Assembly: GCF_031551385.1 (NCBI RefSeq)
Contig: NZ_JAVBNS010000007.1
Coordinates: 1 to 39,623 of the forward strand
Direction of reading: 5' to 3'
Source of the DNA: Anaerosporobacter sp031551385
Lineage (GTDB): Bacteria; Bacillota; Clostridia; Lachnospirales; Lachnospiraceae
DNA: 39,623 bases
Under the pieces are notes generated by a model. It was given only the letters and a program-made list of their open reading frames with translations. It was not told the origin of the DNA and did no database searches. A program made the position numbers and the translations under genes. Below, one piece after another: positions 8,052-16,666 of the stretch (within the stretch, counting starts at the first letter, position 1; every line of letters starts with the position of its first letter).

Positions 8052-9089
8052 CTAGTTCTGTGCTAAAAATTCTTCTAGTGTATCGAATTTTCGAAGGATG
8101 ATTCCGTGTTCTTTAATTTGAAGAACGATGTAATTTTCTAGCTCATGAGCAGTTTCTTTGAATTTTTCTAAATTTGTTGGAGAGAAATCTTCTAGTAAAT
8201 TCATCTCCTTTAAACCAAATTCCTCACCTACGATATTTAATTCATTTTGAAGATTACATGCGTCTGAAAAAGCGGCATCTATATTTTTAGTATCACAGTA
8301 AAAGTACAATCTTCTCCATGTAAGACTTAGTTCTTGATACCATTCTGCAAGCCCTGAAAAATCATTGTTTGCAGTTGTTTTCTCTTGAACTGGTTTATAA
8401 GTAGCAATAAATTGGCGTGCTGTTTTAATCGTTAAATATGCTAGACTTCTTAATTCATTTACAGAGTCTGCTCGTGTTATGGCTTTGTAGTACTCGATGA
8501 AATTTTCTGGAAGCTCCTTCATCTTCAACAATTGCTCCACAGGGCCGTTTCTCCAATCTTTGTTATATGTTCCGTTTAGATAGTAAACAGCTAATGAAAG
8601 GTAGTCATGAATGATTCCAGCAGCCATTCGAGCTTTATATAATCGTTCTTCAAACATCATAGTACGATATAAGTCCATGGCGATGTTGAGTTGCTCTAAT
8701 GATTTTTTGTAGACAAAATTGGGATTGGCAAGATTCTCAAACAGTTTCTTCTGAAGTGATAAAAAATGTTCTTCATCTTCCTTTGTACGGCTGTATACCA
8801 CTTTTGCATTTCCAAGACAGAGAGTAGCATAATCTTCAAGGTTTGCTGTTCGTTCGGTTCTTTCCCAGGAACGAGGATACAAGTCATGCCCTACATCACC
8901 GATTATAAATGTTTGTGCTAATTCATTTCCTCGCTCTGTTGCTGGTACGAAATAGTCGAAACATTCTCCGTGTCCATCACCATTTACAGAGTGTCCTTCA
9001 AGTGCTATAAGTATTGCAATGTCGTTTGGATATTCCGTTTTGATTTTATTAATTGCCCAATCTCTAAGTTGCCCAGTATTGTTTTTCAT
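8052..9089 (-). CDS. Nucleotidyltransferase-like protein with helical C-terminal domain
   Basis: A 345-residue soluble protein. Residues ~20-55 (DIAILIALEGHSVNGDGHGE then CFDYFVPATERG) look like a degenerate nucleotidyltransferase fold, where a Gly-Ser...Asp-x-Asp pair is expected, but only a single Asp is clear. The rest is helical and rich in Leu, Glu and Tyr, reminiscent of HEPN or substrate-binding helical bundles of MNT-type and kanamycin-type transferases. The ribosome site AGAAGGA precedes ATG 9089. It is the first gene of a two-gene operon with the CD3324-like regulator. A perfect 12-base palindrome lies about 30 bases upstream of its start codon. Function is uncertain; a catalytically decayed transferase or a sensor of small molecules are both possible. 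Confidence 0.5.
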   Translation of the reverse strand: MKNNTGQLRDWAINKIKTEYPNDIAILIALEGHSVNGDGHGECFDYFVPATERGNELAQTFIIGDVGHDLYPRSWERTERTANLEDYATLCLGNAKVVYSRTKEDEEHFLSLQKKLFENLANPNFVYKKSLEQLNIAMDLYRTMMFEERLYKARMAAGIIHDYLSLAVYYLNGTYNKDWRNGPVEQLLKMKELPENFIEYYKAITRADSVNELRSLAYLTIKTARQFIATYKPVQEKTTANNDFSGLAEWYQELSLTWRRLYFYCDTKNIDAAFSDACNLQNELNIVGEEFGLKEMNLLEDFSPTNLEKFKETAHELENYIVLQIKEHGIILRKFDTLEEFLAQN

Positions 9090-9118
9090 ATAGAATTCCT
9101 TCTTTCTTTTCTTTTTTG

Positions 9119-9130
9119 CAACGGCCGTTG
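9119..9130. promoter_or_regulatory. Perfect palindrome CAACGGCCGTTG, candidate operator
   Basis: A 12-base perfect palindrome, strikingly GC-rich in an AT-rich region, directly downstream of a TATTAT/TATAAT-like -10 on the minus strand and about 30 bases before the 345-residue gene. That position would suit a repressor roadblock, possibly bound by the CD3324-like product of the same operon. The regulator assignment is inference. Confidence 0.4.
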
Positions 9131-9248
9131 TTTATAATATGAATTATACTTGATAGAAGAAGAAAAAACTATGCAGGGATTAATTATAAGTATTCTAGGC
9201 TGGGTTACGTTTGTTGTGAACCGTGACAGAAAATGCGAGAATGACTGA

Positions 9249-9277
9249 TTGAAAGCAGGACGTTTCTCTGTTATAAT
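9249..9277 (+). promoter_or_regulatory. Promoter of the HipA-like kinase with flanking inverted repeat
   Basis: TTGAAA (9249-9254), a 17-base spacer and TATAAT (9272-9277) form an excellent sigma-A promoter. The inverted repeat ATGACT (9241-9246) / AGTCAT (9279-9284) brackets it exactly, an arrangement typical of autoregulated genes. No HipB-like repressor is encoded beside it. Confidence 0.7.
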
Positions 9278-9305
9278 TAGTCATTATAAGTGAGGAGATG
9301 GGGAG

Positions 9306-10556
9306 ATGGCAGATGGTATGAAAAAATACATTCTAATGCACAAAAACATTTCTGTGGCTGATATAGAGCTTGATGAGGCGACGTGTGCGATTTCTGCTAT
9401 CGGTCATGTATATTCTGAAAGTCATGTGCCAGTGGGAATACCAGTGAAAAAAGGCGTGATAAACCGAGCTGCATTGAATGAGTGGTGGAAAGGAAGAGCC
9501 ATTCCTGCTAGCCGTGCTGGTATTAGAAATGCGTTGGAGGAGCTGAATATTTCCACAACACAGAAACTGTTGGAAAAATGTATGGGACTTAGTCTTTCTG
9601 ATCAATATTGGATTTGTCCAGCAGGCTCTGGAATAGAGTGGTCACAGGTCAACTTCTTTGAACATTCATTTTCTGATGATGTAGGTAATATTCTATTTGG
9701 AAAAGGTTCTTCTGGTGATTATATAAGTTTGATGTCTCCAGATAATACATCGGACGGATGGCTAAAGAAAAAGTGGAAGATTATAGATGGAAAGCGTTGC
9801 CTAATCAAAGGTGGAAGTGGTGCTACACAACAGGAACCTTATAATGAAGTATTAGCAAGTAGTATTATGAAACGCTTAGATATCAAGCATGTGAAATATT
9901 CCTTATTGATAGAAGATGATTATCCATATAGCGTGTGCGAGGATTTTATTACAACACAAACAGACCTCATTTCCGCATGGCATTTGATGCAGACTATGAA
10001 AAAACAGAATCATGTATCAATCTATCAGCACTATCTTGACTGTTGTAAGGCATATGGAATTCCAGAGATAAAAGAATCTCTTGACCGTATGATGGTCTTG
10101 GATTATCTGATTGTGAATGAGGACAGACACCAGAATAATTTTGGTGTAGTTCGTAATGCAGAAACACTGGAATATATAGGGGCAGCTCCGATTTTTGATA
10201 GTGGTACATCGCTCTGGTTTGATAAACCTACCATGATGATTGGCACAAGGTCAAAAGTAGGGTGCAAGCCATTTAAGAATGATCACGAAGAGCAGATTAA
10301 GCTAGTAAGTTCCTTTGACTGGCTTGACTTAAATGCACTCTATGGAATTGATGAAGAGTTACGGGAACTGGTTAGGGGGTCTTTATTCATAGATGAGAAT
10401 CGGTGTGATGCACTTTGCAAGGCTTTGAGAAGCAGGGTCGATATGCTGACTGACATTGTAAATACCCACAGAACAGGCTATGTAATAGATAACTGTCAAG
10501 GCGATGTGACAGAAGATGTGGCTTACAGTGGTTTGGAAGATGATAGGGATCAATAA
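9306..10556 (+). CDS. HipA-like serine/threonine kinase, orphan
   Basis: A 416-residue protein with the HipA-type kinase fold. The sequence shows LIKGGSGATQQEPYNEVLAS (phosphate-loop and ATP-anchoring region). The catalytic loop NEDRHQNNFG has the expected Asp at 273 and the metal-binding Asn at 278. The DFG-equivalent IFDSGTSLW has Asp 298. HipA kinases phosphorylate cytosolic targets such as aminoacyl-tRNA synthetases and are usually paired with a HipB antitoxin; here neither neighbour encodes a HipB-like helix-turn-helix protein. The N-terminal ~100 residues are not the usual HipA N-subdomain and include a charged helical stretch. The start ATG 9306 lies eight bases after GAGGAG; ATG 9318 is an alternative. 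All catalytic residues are intact, so it is probably an active kinase; the target is unknown. Confidence 0.75.
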   Translation: MADGMKKYILMHKNISVADIELDEATCAISAIGHVYSESHVPVGIPVKKGVINRAALNEWWKGRAIPASRAGIRNALEELNISTTQKLLEKCMGLSLSDQYWICPAGSGIEWSQVNFFEHSFSDDVGNILFGKGSSGDYISLMSPDNTSDGWLKKKWKIIDGKRCLIKGGSGATQQEPYNEVLASSIMKRLDIKHVKYSLLIEDDYPYSVCEDFITTQTDLISAWHLMQTMKKQNHVSIYQHYLDCCKAYGIPEIKESLDRMMVLDYLIVNEDRHQNNFGVVRNAETLEYIGAAPIFDSGTSLWFDKPTMMIGTRSKVGCKPFKNDHEEQIKLVSSFDWLDLNALYGIDEELRELVRGSLFIDENRCDALCKALRSRVDMLTDIVNTHRTGYVIDNCQGDVTEDVAYSGLEDDRDQ

Positions 10557-10627
10557 ATGTAATGAAAGAACTTGCAGAATGAGTAGGAAAAAATGTACAA
10601 GGTGATTAAGTAGACATAAAACAAGAA

Positions 10628-10724
10628 AGGCTGTCACAGAATAAGTTTAAACCACAATATAGAGTGATATTTTTCAACTGATATCACCTCTATATTATAG
10701 AAAAATTTTATTCTGCGACAGCCT
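10628..10724. repeat. 97-bp MITE-like inverted repeat / bidirectional terminator
   Basis: Ends AGGCTGTCACAGAATAA (10628-10644) and its complement (10708-10724) differ at one position. A second pair of arms (10656-10670 and 10681-10696) shares the same centre near 10676. The AGGCTGTC...AGAATAA end resembles terminal repeats of some Firmicutes insertion sequences and their MITEs. It lies exactly between two convergent genes and has short T-runs on both sides, so it may now serve as a bidirectional terminator. No transposase gene is present. Confidence 0.6.
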
Positions 10725-10773
10725 CTTTGTCTGCTCTGCTTAGTGAAGAAAGCCAATAATTTTCAAATACGCC

Positions 10774-12780
10774 CTAATCCTCAACACATACCAAAACAAC
10801 ATCATAAGGAGCTAACGTGTATTCTGCTGTTAAGATATCTTTTGATAACAGATCAGTTTTACCAACAAATATCTCAGGAAGCGGAAGAACTTCCTTTGTA
10901 AAGTTAATAACAAAATAGTAACATGCTTTATCCGTTTTACGGCAAACAATCTCCAAGTTAGTAGTCGTATCAATAATCGGTTTGCAGCCAGATTCTGCAG
11001 ATACCAAATCAAGAACCTTCTCTAATCCCTGTTTCTCCAACTGCGTTCCTACATAGAAAACAGTTCCTTGACCAAATGAATTTTTAGTCACAGCAGGAGT
11101 AGATGCATAAAAATTGCTGTTATAATCAGCTACACTCTCAGTACCTTCCAGATGAATAATATCACATAGAAGGTGACAAGTTGACTCTGTACCATCTGCA
11201 AATCGGATTGCATTGCATTGCTCTGGTGCTAGTGCATCGATTTCTTCTACCCAAACGCCTGCCATTTTACGAAGTGGGCCAGGGTATCCTCCAAGATGTA
11301 CATTATCAGACTCATTTACAATTCCACTCATAAATCCAGTAACTAGTGCGCCACCATTTTCTACAAAGCTTTCTAGTTTTTCTTGCATTCCGTCTTTTAC
11401 CATATAGAGAACTGGAGCAACTACTACATTATATTTGGATAAATCAGCATCAACAGGAATCATATCAACCGCAATGTTTTTCTCATAGAAATACTCATAA
11501 TATTGATGGATTTGATCAACATATTTTAAATCGCTGTTAGGGCCACACGTATACTCTAGTGCCCAATAGTTCTCCCAATCAAAGATAATTCCGACTTTTG
11601 CAGGATTGGAAGCACCTAAAAGTTCATCTCCAAGTGAGTGTAGTTCTTTACCAAGTTGAGTAACTTCACGAAAAACACGAGTATCTTCTGTTCCAACATG
11701 TCCGATTACCGCACCATGGAATTTTTCGCAGCCACCGACAGAACGTCTAAGTTGGAAGAACTGGATTGTATCTGCACCATGAGCTATAGTTTGATAGCTT
11801 TGTGCTCGCATTTGATTTGGCTTTTTAAGTGAATTATAAGCTTGCCAGTTTTGTTGACTTGGCGTTTGCTCCATTAACATAAATGGTTGCCCTTTTAATC
11901 CGCGCATTAAATCATGACACATCGCTACCATGCTCCAAGGAGTATCATAGGCAGGGTAGTTATCCCAAGATACGATATCCATCTCTTTTGCCCATTTGAA
12001 ATAGTCTAGGGCTTTATATGTACCCATTAGATTTGTAGTAATCAAGGCGTTAGGAGAAACAGCACGAACGGCATCACGTTCCATTTTGAAATTATTTAGT
12101 AAGCTGTCAGAGTTAAAACGGCAGTAATCAATAGAGATTCCGGCGAAAGCAGTAGCGGTATCACCGATTCCTTCCCCTAAAGCATTTGGCAGAACGATTT
12201 CATCCCATTCATAAACAGTATGTCCCCAGAATTCCAGATTCCATGCCTTGTTTACAGCGTCTATCGTTTTGTATCTATCTTTTAACCATACACGAAATGC
12301 TTTCTCGCAATTGTCGCAGTAGCATTCTCCACCATATTCATTGTTGATATGCCAGCAAGTAATATTCTTGTTCCCACTGTAACGCTCAGCAAGTTTTGTC
12401 GCAAGAGCTTGTGCGTATCTTTGGTAAACAGGGCTGTTTGGGCAGGCGTTGTGTCTTTGTCCAAATTTGTGTTTGCGGCCTTGGTAATCCACACGGGCAA
12501 CCTCTGGATACTTTTTGAACATCCATGCAGGTAATGCAGCAGTAGAGGTTGCAAGAACGATATCATAATTTTCCTTGCTAAGCATGTCGATAATATCATC
12601 TAATTCATCGAAATAATATTCGTTTTCGGATGGTTGAATTTTTGCCCATGAAAATACATTGATTGTTGCACTGTTGATGTTTGCTTTACGGAAAAGCTCT
12701 ATATCCTCAGACCAAGTTTCTCTAGGCCATTGGTTTGGGTTATAGTCACCACCATATAAGATTCTTTTAAATGCTGTCAT
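10774..12780 (-). CDS. Beta-galactosidase, glycoside hydrolase family 42
   Basis: A 668-residue intracellular enzyme that releases terminal galactose from beta-galactosides. The sequence opens with the GH42 signature LYGGDYNPNQWP. The acid/base is E148 (HINNEYGG) and the nucleophile is E304 (MLMEQTPS). Cys 113, 153, 155 and 158 reproduce the structural zinc site of many GH42 enzymes. A trimerisation domain (residues ~390-600) and a small C-terminal beta domain complete the usual layout. There is no signal peptide. The start has AGGAGG ten bases upstream on the minus strand. It is divergent from an AraC regulator that probably controls it. With the beta-mannosidase nearby it may act on galactosylated manno-oligosaccharides, although GH42 enzymes also act on plant galactans. 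Confidence 0.96.
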   Translation of the reverse strand: MTAFKRILYGGDYNPNQWPRETWSEDIELFRKANINSATINVFSWAKIQPSENEYYFDELDDIIDMLSKENYDIVLATSTAALPAWMFKKYPEVARVDYQGRKHKFGQRHNACPNSPVYQRYAQALATKLAERYSGNKNITCWHINNEYGGECYCDNCEKAFRVWLKDRYKTIDAVNKAWNLEFWGHTVYEWDEIVLPNALGEGIGDTATAFAGISIDYCRFNSDSLLNNFKMERDAVRAVSPNALITTNLMGTYKALDYFKWAKEMDIVSWDNYPAYDTPWSMVAMCHDLMRGLKGQPFMLMEQTPSQQNWQAYNSLKKPNQMRAQSYQTIAHGADTIQFFQLRRSVGGCEKFHGAVIGHVGTEDTRVFREVTQLGKELHSLGDELLGASNPAKVGIIFDWENYWALEYTCGPNSDLKYVDQIHQYYEYFYEKNIAVDMIPVDADLSKYNVVVAPVLYMVKDGMQEKLESFVENGGALVTGFMSGIVNESDNVHLGGYPGPLRKMAGVWVEEIDALAPEQCNAIRFADGTESTCHLLCDIIHLEGTESVADYNSNFYASTPAVTKNSFGQGTVFYVGTQLEKQGLEKVLDLVSAESGCKPIIDTTTNLEIVCRKTDKACYYFVINFTKEVLPLPEIFVGKTDLLSKDILTAEYTLAPYDVVLVCVED

Positions 12781-12955
12781 AGTTAATATTCCTCCTAAAT
12801 ATTTGATTCCGTTATTGTTAACACAAAATATTCACGTTACTATTAATACAAATCATTCACAGCAACTTTGATGACTCTATTATAATTGATTATTTTCAAG
12901 AAAAGTATAATATGTTAAACTGAATAATATAACATTTCGAAACAAGGAGATTGCT
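12781..12955. promoter_or_regulatory. Divergent control region between GH42 gene and AraC regulator
   Basis: This 175-base AT-rich gap must hold promoters for both strands. For the regulator a TATAAT is at 12906-12911 with only a poor -35 (TTGATT, 14-base spacer), suggesting dependence on an activator. An inverted repeat ATGTTA (12912-12917) / TAACAT (12930-12935) lies immediately downstream and could be an autoregulatory site. On the minus strand no clear -35/-10 pair stands out, again as expected for an activator-dependent promoter. Confidence 0.4.
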
Positions 12956-13765
12956 ATGCCAATTTATTTTGAATTATCCTCTCGTGAACTTCCTCTGACG
13001 ATTGACAGCATCGGTAATCAGTGGTATCAGGAAAATATTGAGCGACCAAAAGGATTTCCACATTACCATTGGTTACAGACAGAAAGTGGATTAGGAGAAG
13101 TTGTTATTGATGGAAAACAATTGAGCTTACCAGAAGGGACAGGTGTTTTGATTGCACCATTTGTTCCGCATTCTTATTATTCAAACCAAGAGGAGTGGAG
13201 AACATCTTTTGTGACTTTTTCAGGTGCATTAGAAACAGACATCAGTAAAATAGTAGGACATGAACGATATATTCCCGTAGCAGACCATGAAGGATTTTCG
13301 TTTCAGAATTGGATTAACCATACGATATCTCTTCATGAGAACCAACAGATTAATCCAGTTCAATTATCAATTGACTGCTATGTATTTCTTATGAATGTCA
13401 ACCCAGTTCAAGATTATCGGGGATTTTTGGAACAACCATTATATCAGCGATATGTATTGCCAATAATAAAAGAAATTGAAACAAAGTATTCGGAAGATAT
13501 TACCGTACAATATCTTGCAGATATCGCTTATGTGTCGCCACAGTATCTTTCGAGATTGTTTAAACGCTTTCTTGGTTGTTCGACTTCTATGTATCTGACA
13601 AATTATCGTATGCTGAAAGCAAAAGAGTTTCTTGTAAATCGCCCAGAGTTGGAAATTCAACAGATTAGTTTTCGTGTGGGGTATCATGATACGAGTCATT
13701 TTATTGCGATGTTTAAAAGTATAACGGGTTATACACCGTTGGAATTTCGTCATTTGCATTATTAG
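12956..13765 (+). CDS. AraC-family transcriptional regulator with cupin sensor domain
   Basis: A 269-residue single-component regulator. The N-terminal ~150 residues form an AraC_binding cupin: FPHYHWLQTESGLGEVVIDG and GTGVLIAPFVPHSYYS are the usual beta-barrel motifs that hold a sugar. Residues ~170-268 carry the double helix-turn-helix (VQYLADIAYVSPQYLSRLFK and a second unit ending GYTPLEFR). AAGGAG lies ahead of ATG 12956. It is transcribed away from the GH42 gene across a shared control region, and the beta-mannosidase follows after its terminator, so it probably activates one or both in response to a galactoside or mannoside. The inducer is unknown. Confidence 0.93.
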   Translation: MPIYFELSSRELPLTIDSIGNQWYQENIERPKGFPHYHWLQTESGLGEVVIDGKQLSLPEGTGVLIAPFVPHSYYSNQEEWRTSFVTFSGALETDISKIVGHERYIPVADHEGFSFQNWINHTISLHENQQINPVQLSIDCYVFLMNVNPVQDYRGFLEQPLYQRYVLPIIKEIETKYSEDITVQYLADIAYVSPQYLSRLFKRFLGCSTSMYLTNYRMLKAKEFLVNRPELEIQQISFRVGYHDTSHFIAMFKSITGYTPLEFRHLHY

Positions 13766-13812
13766 GGCATGGCTGGTTAGTTGTTTGAAAAAGGAAAGAG
13801 ATGCAATATTAT

Positions 13813-13865
13813 AAAACACTGTATGTTCCATATTGAAATGGAATGTATGGTGTTTTAATTTTTAA
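13813..13865 (+). terminator. Intrinsic terminator after the AraC regulator
   Basis: A 19-bp stem (13813-13831 with 13838-13856, fully paired if four G-U pairs are allowed) closes a six-base loop and is followed by AATTTTT. It separates the regulator from the beta-mannosidase transcript. Confidence 0.8.
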
Positions 13866-13904
13866 ATATTTTTGTAAATTAGGGATAGTAATTTGGGAGT
13901 TAAA

Positions 13905-13932
13905 TTGATATACTTAAATTAAGTAGTTTAAT
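13905..13932 (+). promoter_or_regulatory. Candidate promoter with palindrome in its spacer (beta-mannosidase)
   Basis: TTGATA (13905-13910) and TTTAAT (13927-13932) are 16 bases apart. The spacer is almost filled by the perfect palindrome ACTTAA-A-TTAAGT (13912-13924), an ideal place for a repressor to block polymerase. A leader of about 110 bases, very A-rich, follows before the start codon. Confidence 0.4.
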
Positions 13933-14048
13933 GAATAAATTAATTCTGATATTAGGAGGTTGAAAAGAGAAAATACAAACTAGAAAACAAGTTAAAATGA
14001 AAGTTAAAATATAAAAAATTATAAACAAAAAGATAAGGAGAAGAATGT

Positions 14049-16553
14049 ATGGGGCAACATATGATTGAACTAAATGGAGAATGGTTATTAAGTCGAGCTG
14101 ATGGCAAAACATTTGAAACAAACAAGGAGATATCTTGTGATGTTACAGAATGTAATGTTCAAATCCCTGGTTCTGTATTATCAGGGTTAATGGGAAATCA
14201 ATTACTTGATAATCCGTATTACCGAACAAATGAATATTTTACAAGAGAAATGTTACGTGAGGATTTTGTATTTTCAAGAAGCTTTTCGATGCACAAAGAA
14301 GAAGGTAAAGTTTATGAATTAATGTGTGATGGAATTGATACGATTGCTGATATTTATCTCAATGATACGTTACTTAAAGCAGTAGATAACATGCATGTAA
14401 GATATCAGATTGCGTGTACAGATATGTTAGTAGATGGTGAAAATACGATACGTATCCATATATATTCGCCGATTACATATATTGAAAACCATGTGCCTGA
14501 ACAAGGAAAAGAGATTCATTTTGTATCGAGTGGTACGATGAAAGCAAATCAGTATATTCGTAAAGCACATTCTATGTTTGGTTGGGACTGGGGCCCACAA
14601 TTGCCAGATATGGGAATATGGAGGGATATCTACATTCGTGGCTTTGAAGTGGCAACTCTTGAAGATGTTCGATTTAAGCAAAAGCATGAAAATGGTATGG
14701 TTTATTTGCAGGCAGATGCAGAAGTGAAATTAGATTCTGGTGAAAGAGTGAAGCTAGAAAAAGCATTAGAATTATATTCTGATTTATCAATGGAATACAC
14801 ATTGACAACTCCAGATGGAGACACAGTGTGTTTGGATTGTAATACTTGCACAATAGAACAACCGCAACTTTGGTGGCCAAACAGATACGGAAAGCAACCT
14901 CTTTATACGGTGAAAGCAGTACTAAAGAAAGATGGAAGCATTCTTAATGAGAAAGTGTATCGAATTGGTTTAAGAACGCTAACAGTTAGCAGAGAAAAAG
15001 ACTGCTATGGAGAAGAGTTTGCGTTGTGTATCAATGGAGTGAAGATATTTACAAAAGGTGCAAACTATATTCCAGAAGACTGTGTTTACTCATTTATTAC
15101 ACCAGAGCGTACAAGGTATATAATTGACTCCTCGGCAGAGGCAGGGTTTAACTGCCTGCGAGTTTGGGGTGGTGGATATTATCCATCCGATGAATTCTAT
15201 ACAATGTGTGATGAAAAAGGTTTGATTGTTTGGCAGGATTTTATGTATGCCTGCAATGTGTATGAATTAACAGATGAGTTAAAGCAATCCATCATAGAGG
15301 AAACAAGGGACAATGTAAGAAGACTTCGTCATCATGCGTGTCTAGGTCTATGGTGTGGAAACAATGAGCAGGAATCAGCTTGGGTGAATTGGGGTGAGTT
15401 CCGTGATCATTCTGATGCATTAAAACAAGATTATTTGACCATGTTTGAAGAATTGATTCCGCAGACACTTCGAGAAGAAGATGAAGAGACATTTTATTGG
15501 CCATCGTCTCCATCGTCAGGTGGAGGGTTTGATAAACCTGACAGCGATGATATTGGAGATCGACATTATTGGGAAGTTTGGCATGGGGAGAAACCATTTA
15601 CGGATTATGAAAATTATTTCTTCCGTTTCTGTTCGGAGTTTGGTTTTCAATCGTTCCCTTGTATGGAGACAATTGAAACATTTACAGTGGCAGAGGACAG
15701 AAATATATTCTCAGAGGTAATGGAAAGCCACCAAAAAAATGATTCAGCGAATGCAAAGATTCTTCGCTATATCTCTGATAATTTCCTTTATCCTAAGGAT
15801 TTTGCGAGTTTAACCTATGTAAGCCAAGTCTTACAGGGAATCGCAATCAAAGCTGGTGTAGAGCACTGGAGACGAAATCGAGGTCGATGTATGGGCACAA
15901 TCTACTGGCAGTTAAATGATATCTGGCCAGTGGCATCTTGGGCTAGTATTGATTACTATGGAAGATGGAAAGCACTTCACTATATGGCAAGACATTTCTA
16001 TGCGGATATCCTTGGTAGTTTGAAAGTAGAAGGCACTCGCTTTATTCCATACGTACAGAATGAAACGTTAATTGATGCCACTTCAAATGTAACATTATAC
16101 GTGAAAGATATGGATTGCAATATCGTTTATGAGTGGTCAAATGATATAGAGACAAAGGCACTTACAGTTGAACATATAGCAGGAATTGATGTAGCAGAGT
16201 TTGTAAATGGTAAGGAAAAAGATTTATTTATTGAAGCTAGATTCACAAATTCAGATGGAACAAGCAGTTCCCAAGTGGAAGTATTAAAGCCATATAAGCA
16301 TATGAATTTAAAGAATGCATCAGTTAATGTAAAAACGGAAAGAATGGAGAATACGTTACAAATTACATTACAAAGTAATGTGTTTGCAGCATTTACGGAG
16401 ATTACAGTTCATGGAGTTCGTGTGATTTTATCCGATAACTTCTTCCATATAACTGATACAAAGGAACATGTAATTACAGCGGAACTTCCTGTTGATTATG
16501 TGGGAATACCGGAAGTTACGGTTTGTTCGCTTTGTAATTCTTATTGTTTTTAA
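14049..16553 (+). CDS. Beta-mannosidase, glycoside hydrolase family 2
   Basis: An 834-residue intracellular enzyme that removes terminal beta-linked mannose. The layout is typical of GH2: N-terminal jelly-roll (LNGEWLLSRADG onward), immunoglobulin-like domain, TIM barrel and C-terminal beta domains. The segment HSMFGWDWGPQLPDMGIWRD is characteristic of beta-mannosidases rather than GH2 beta-galactosidases. The acid/base is E440 (WCGNNEQESAW) and the nucleophile is E530 (FCSEFGFQS). There is no signal peptide. AAGGAG ends eight bases before ATG 14049; the out-of-frame ATG at 14045 is ignored. It stands alone between its own promoter and the RiPP locus, probably under the AraC regulator upstream. 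Confidence 0.95.
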   Translation: MGQHMIELNGEWLLSRADGKTFETNKEISCDVTECNVQIPGSVLSGLMGNQLLDNPYYRTNEYFTREMLREDFVFSRSFSMHKEEGKVYELMCDGIDTIADIYLNDTLLKAVDNMHVRYQIACTDMLVDGENTIRIHIYSPITYIENHVPEQGKEIHFVSSGTMKANQYIRKAHSMFGWDWGPQLPDMGIWRDIYIRGFEVATLEDVRFKQKHENGMVYLQADAEVKLDSGERVKLEKALELYSDLSMEYTLTTPDGDTVCLDCNTCTIEQPQLWWPNRYGKQPLYTVKAVLKKDGSILNEKVYRIGLRTLTVSREKDCYGEEFALCINGVKIFTKGANYIPEDCVYSFITPERTRYIIDSSAEAGFNCLRVWGGGYYPSDEFYTMCDEKGLIVWQDFMYACNVYELTDELKQSIIEETRDNVRRLRHHACLGLWCGNNEQESAWVNWGEFRDHSDALKQDYLTMFEELIPQTLREEDEETFYWPSSPSSGGGFDKPDSDDIGDRHYWEVWHGEKPFTDYENYFFRFCSEFGFQSFPCMETIETFTVAEDRNIFSEVMESHQKNDSANAKILRYISDNFLYPKDFASLTYVSQVLQGIAIKAGVEHWRRNRGRCMGTIYWQLNDIWPVASWASIDYYGRWKALHYMARHFYADILGSLKVEGTRFIPYVQNETLIDATSNVTLYVKDMDCNIVYEWSNDIETKALTVEHIAGIDVAEFVNGKEKDLFIEARFTNSDGTSSSQVEVLKPYKHMNLKNASVNVKTERMENTLQITLQSNVFAAFTEITVHGVRVILSDNFFHITDTKEHVITAELPVDYVGIPEVTVCSLCNSYCF

Positions 16554-16666
16554 TATAATTAACCGCTCTATTCCAAAACAGAAATGTGGTTGTGAAGTGT
16601 AATTGCTGAATAAAAATCTGCATAGATGACACAATAAACATATCTGATAGAATAGGAGGTTACGAT

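Noticed and set aside
13954..13986. Upstream mini-frame starting TTG after AGGAGG in the beta-mannosidase leader
   Set aside because: The TTG directly touches the ribosome site with no spacing, and the frame ends after seven codons.
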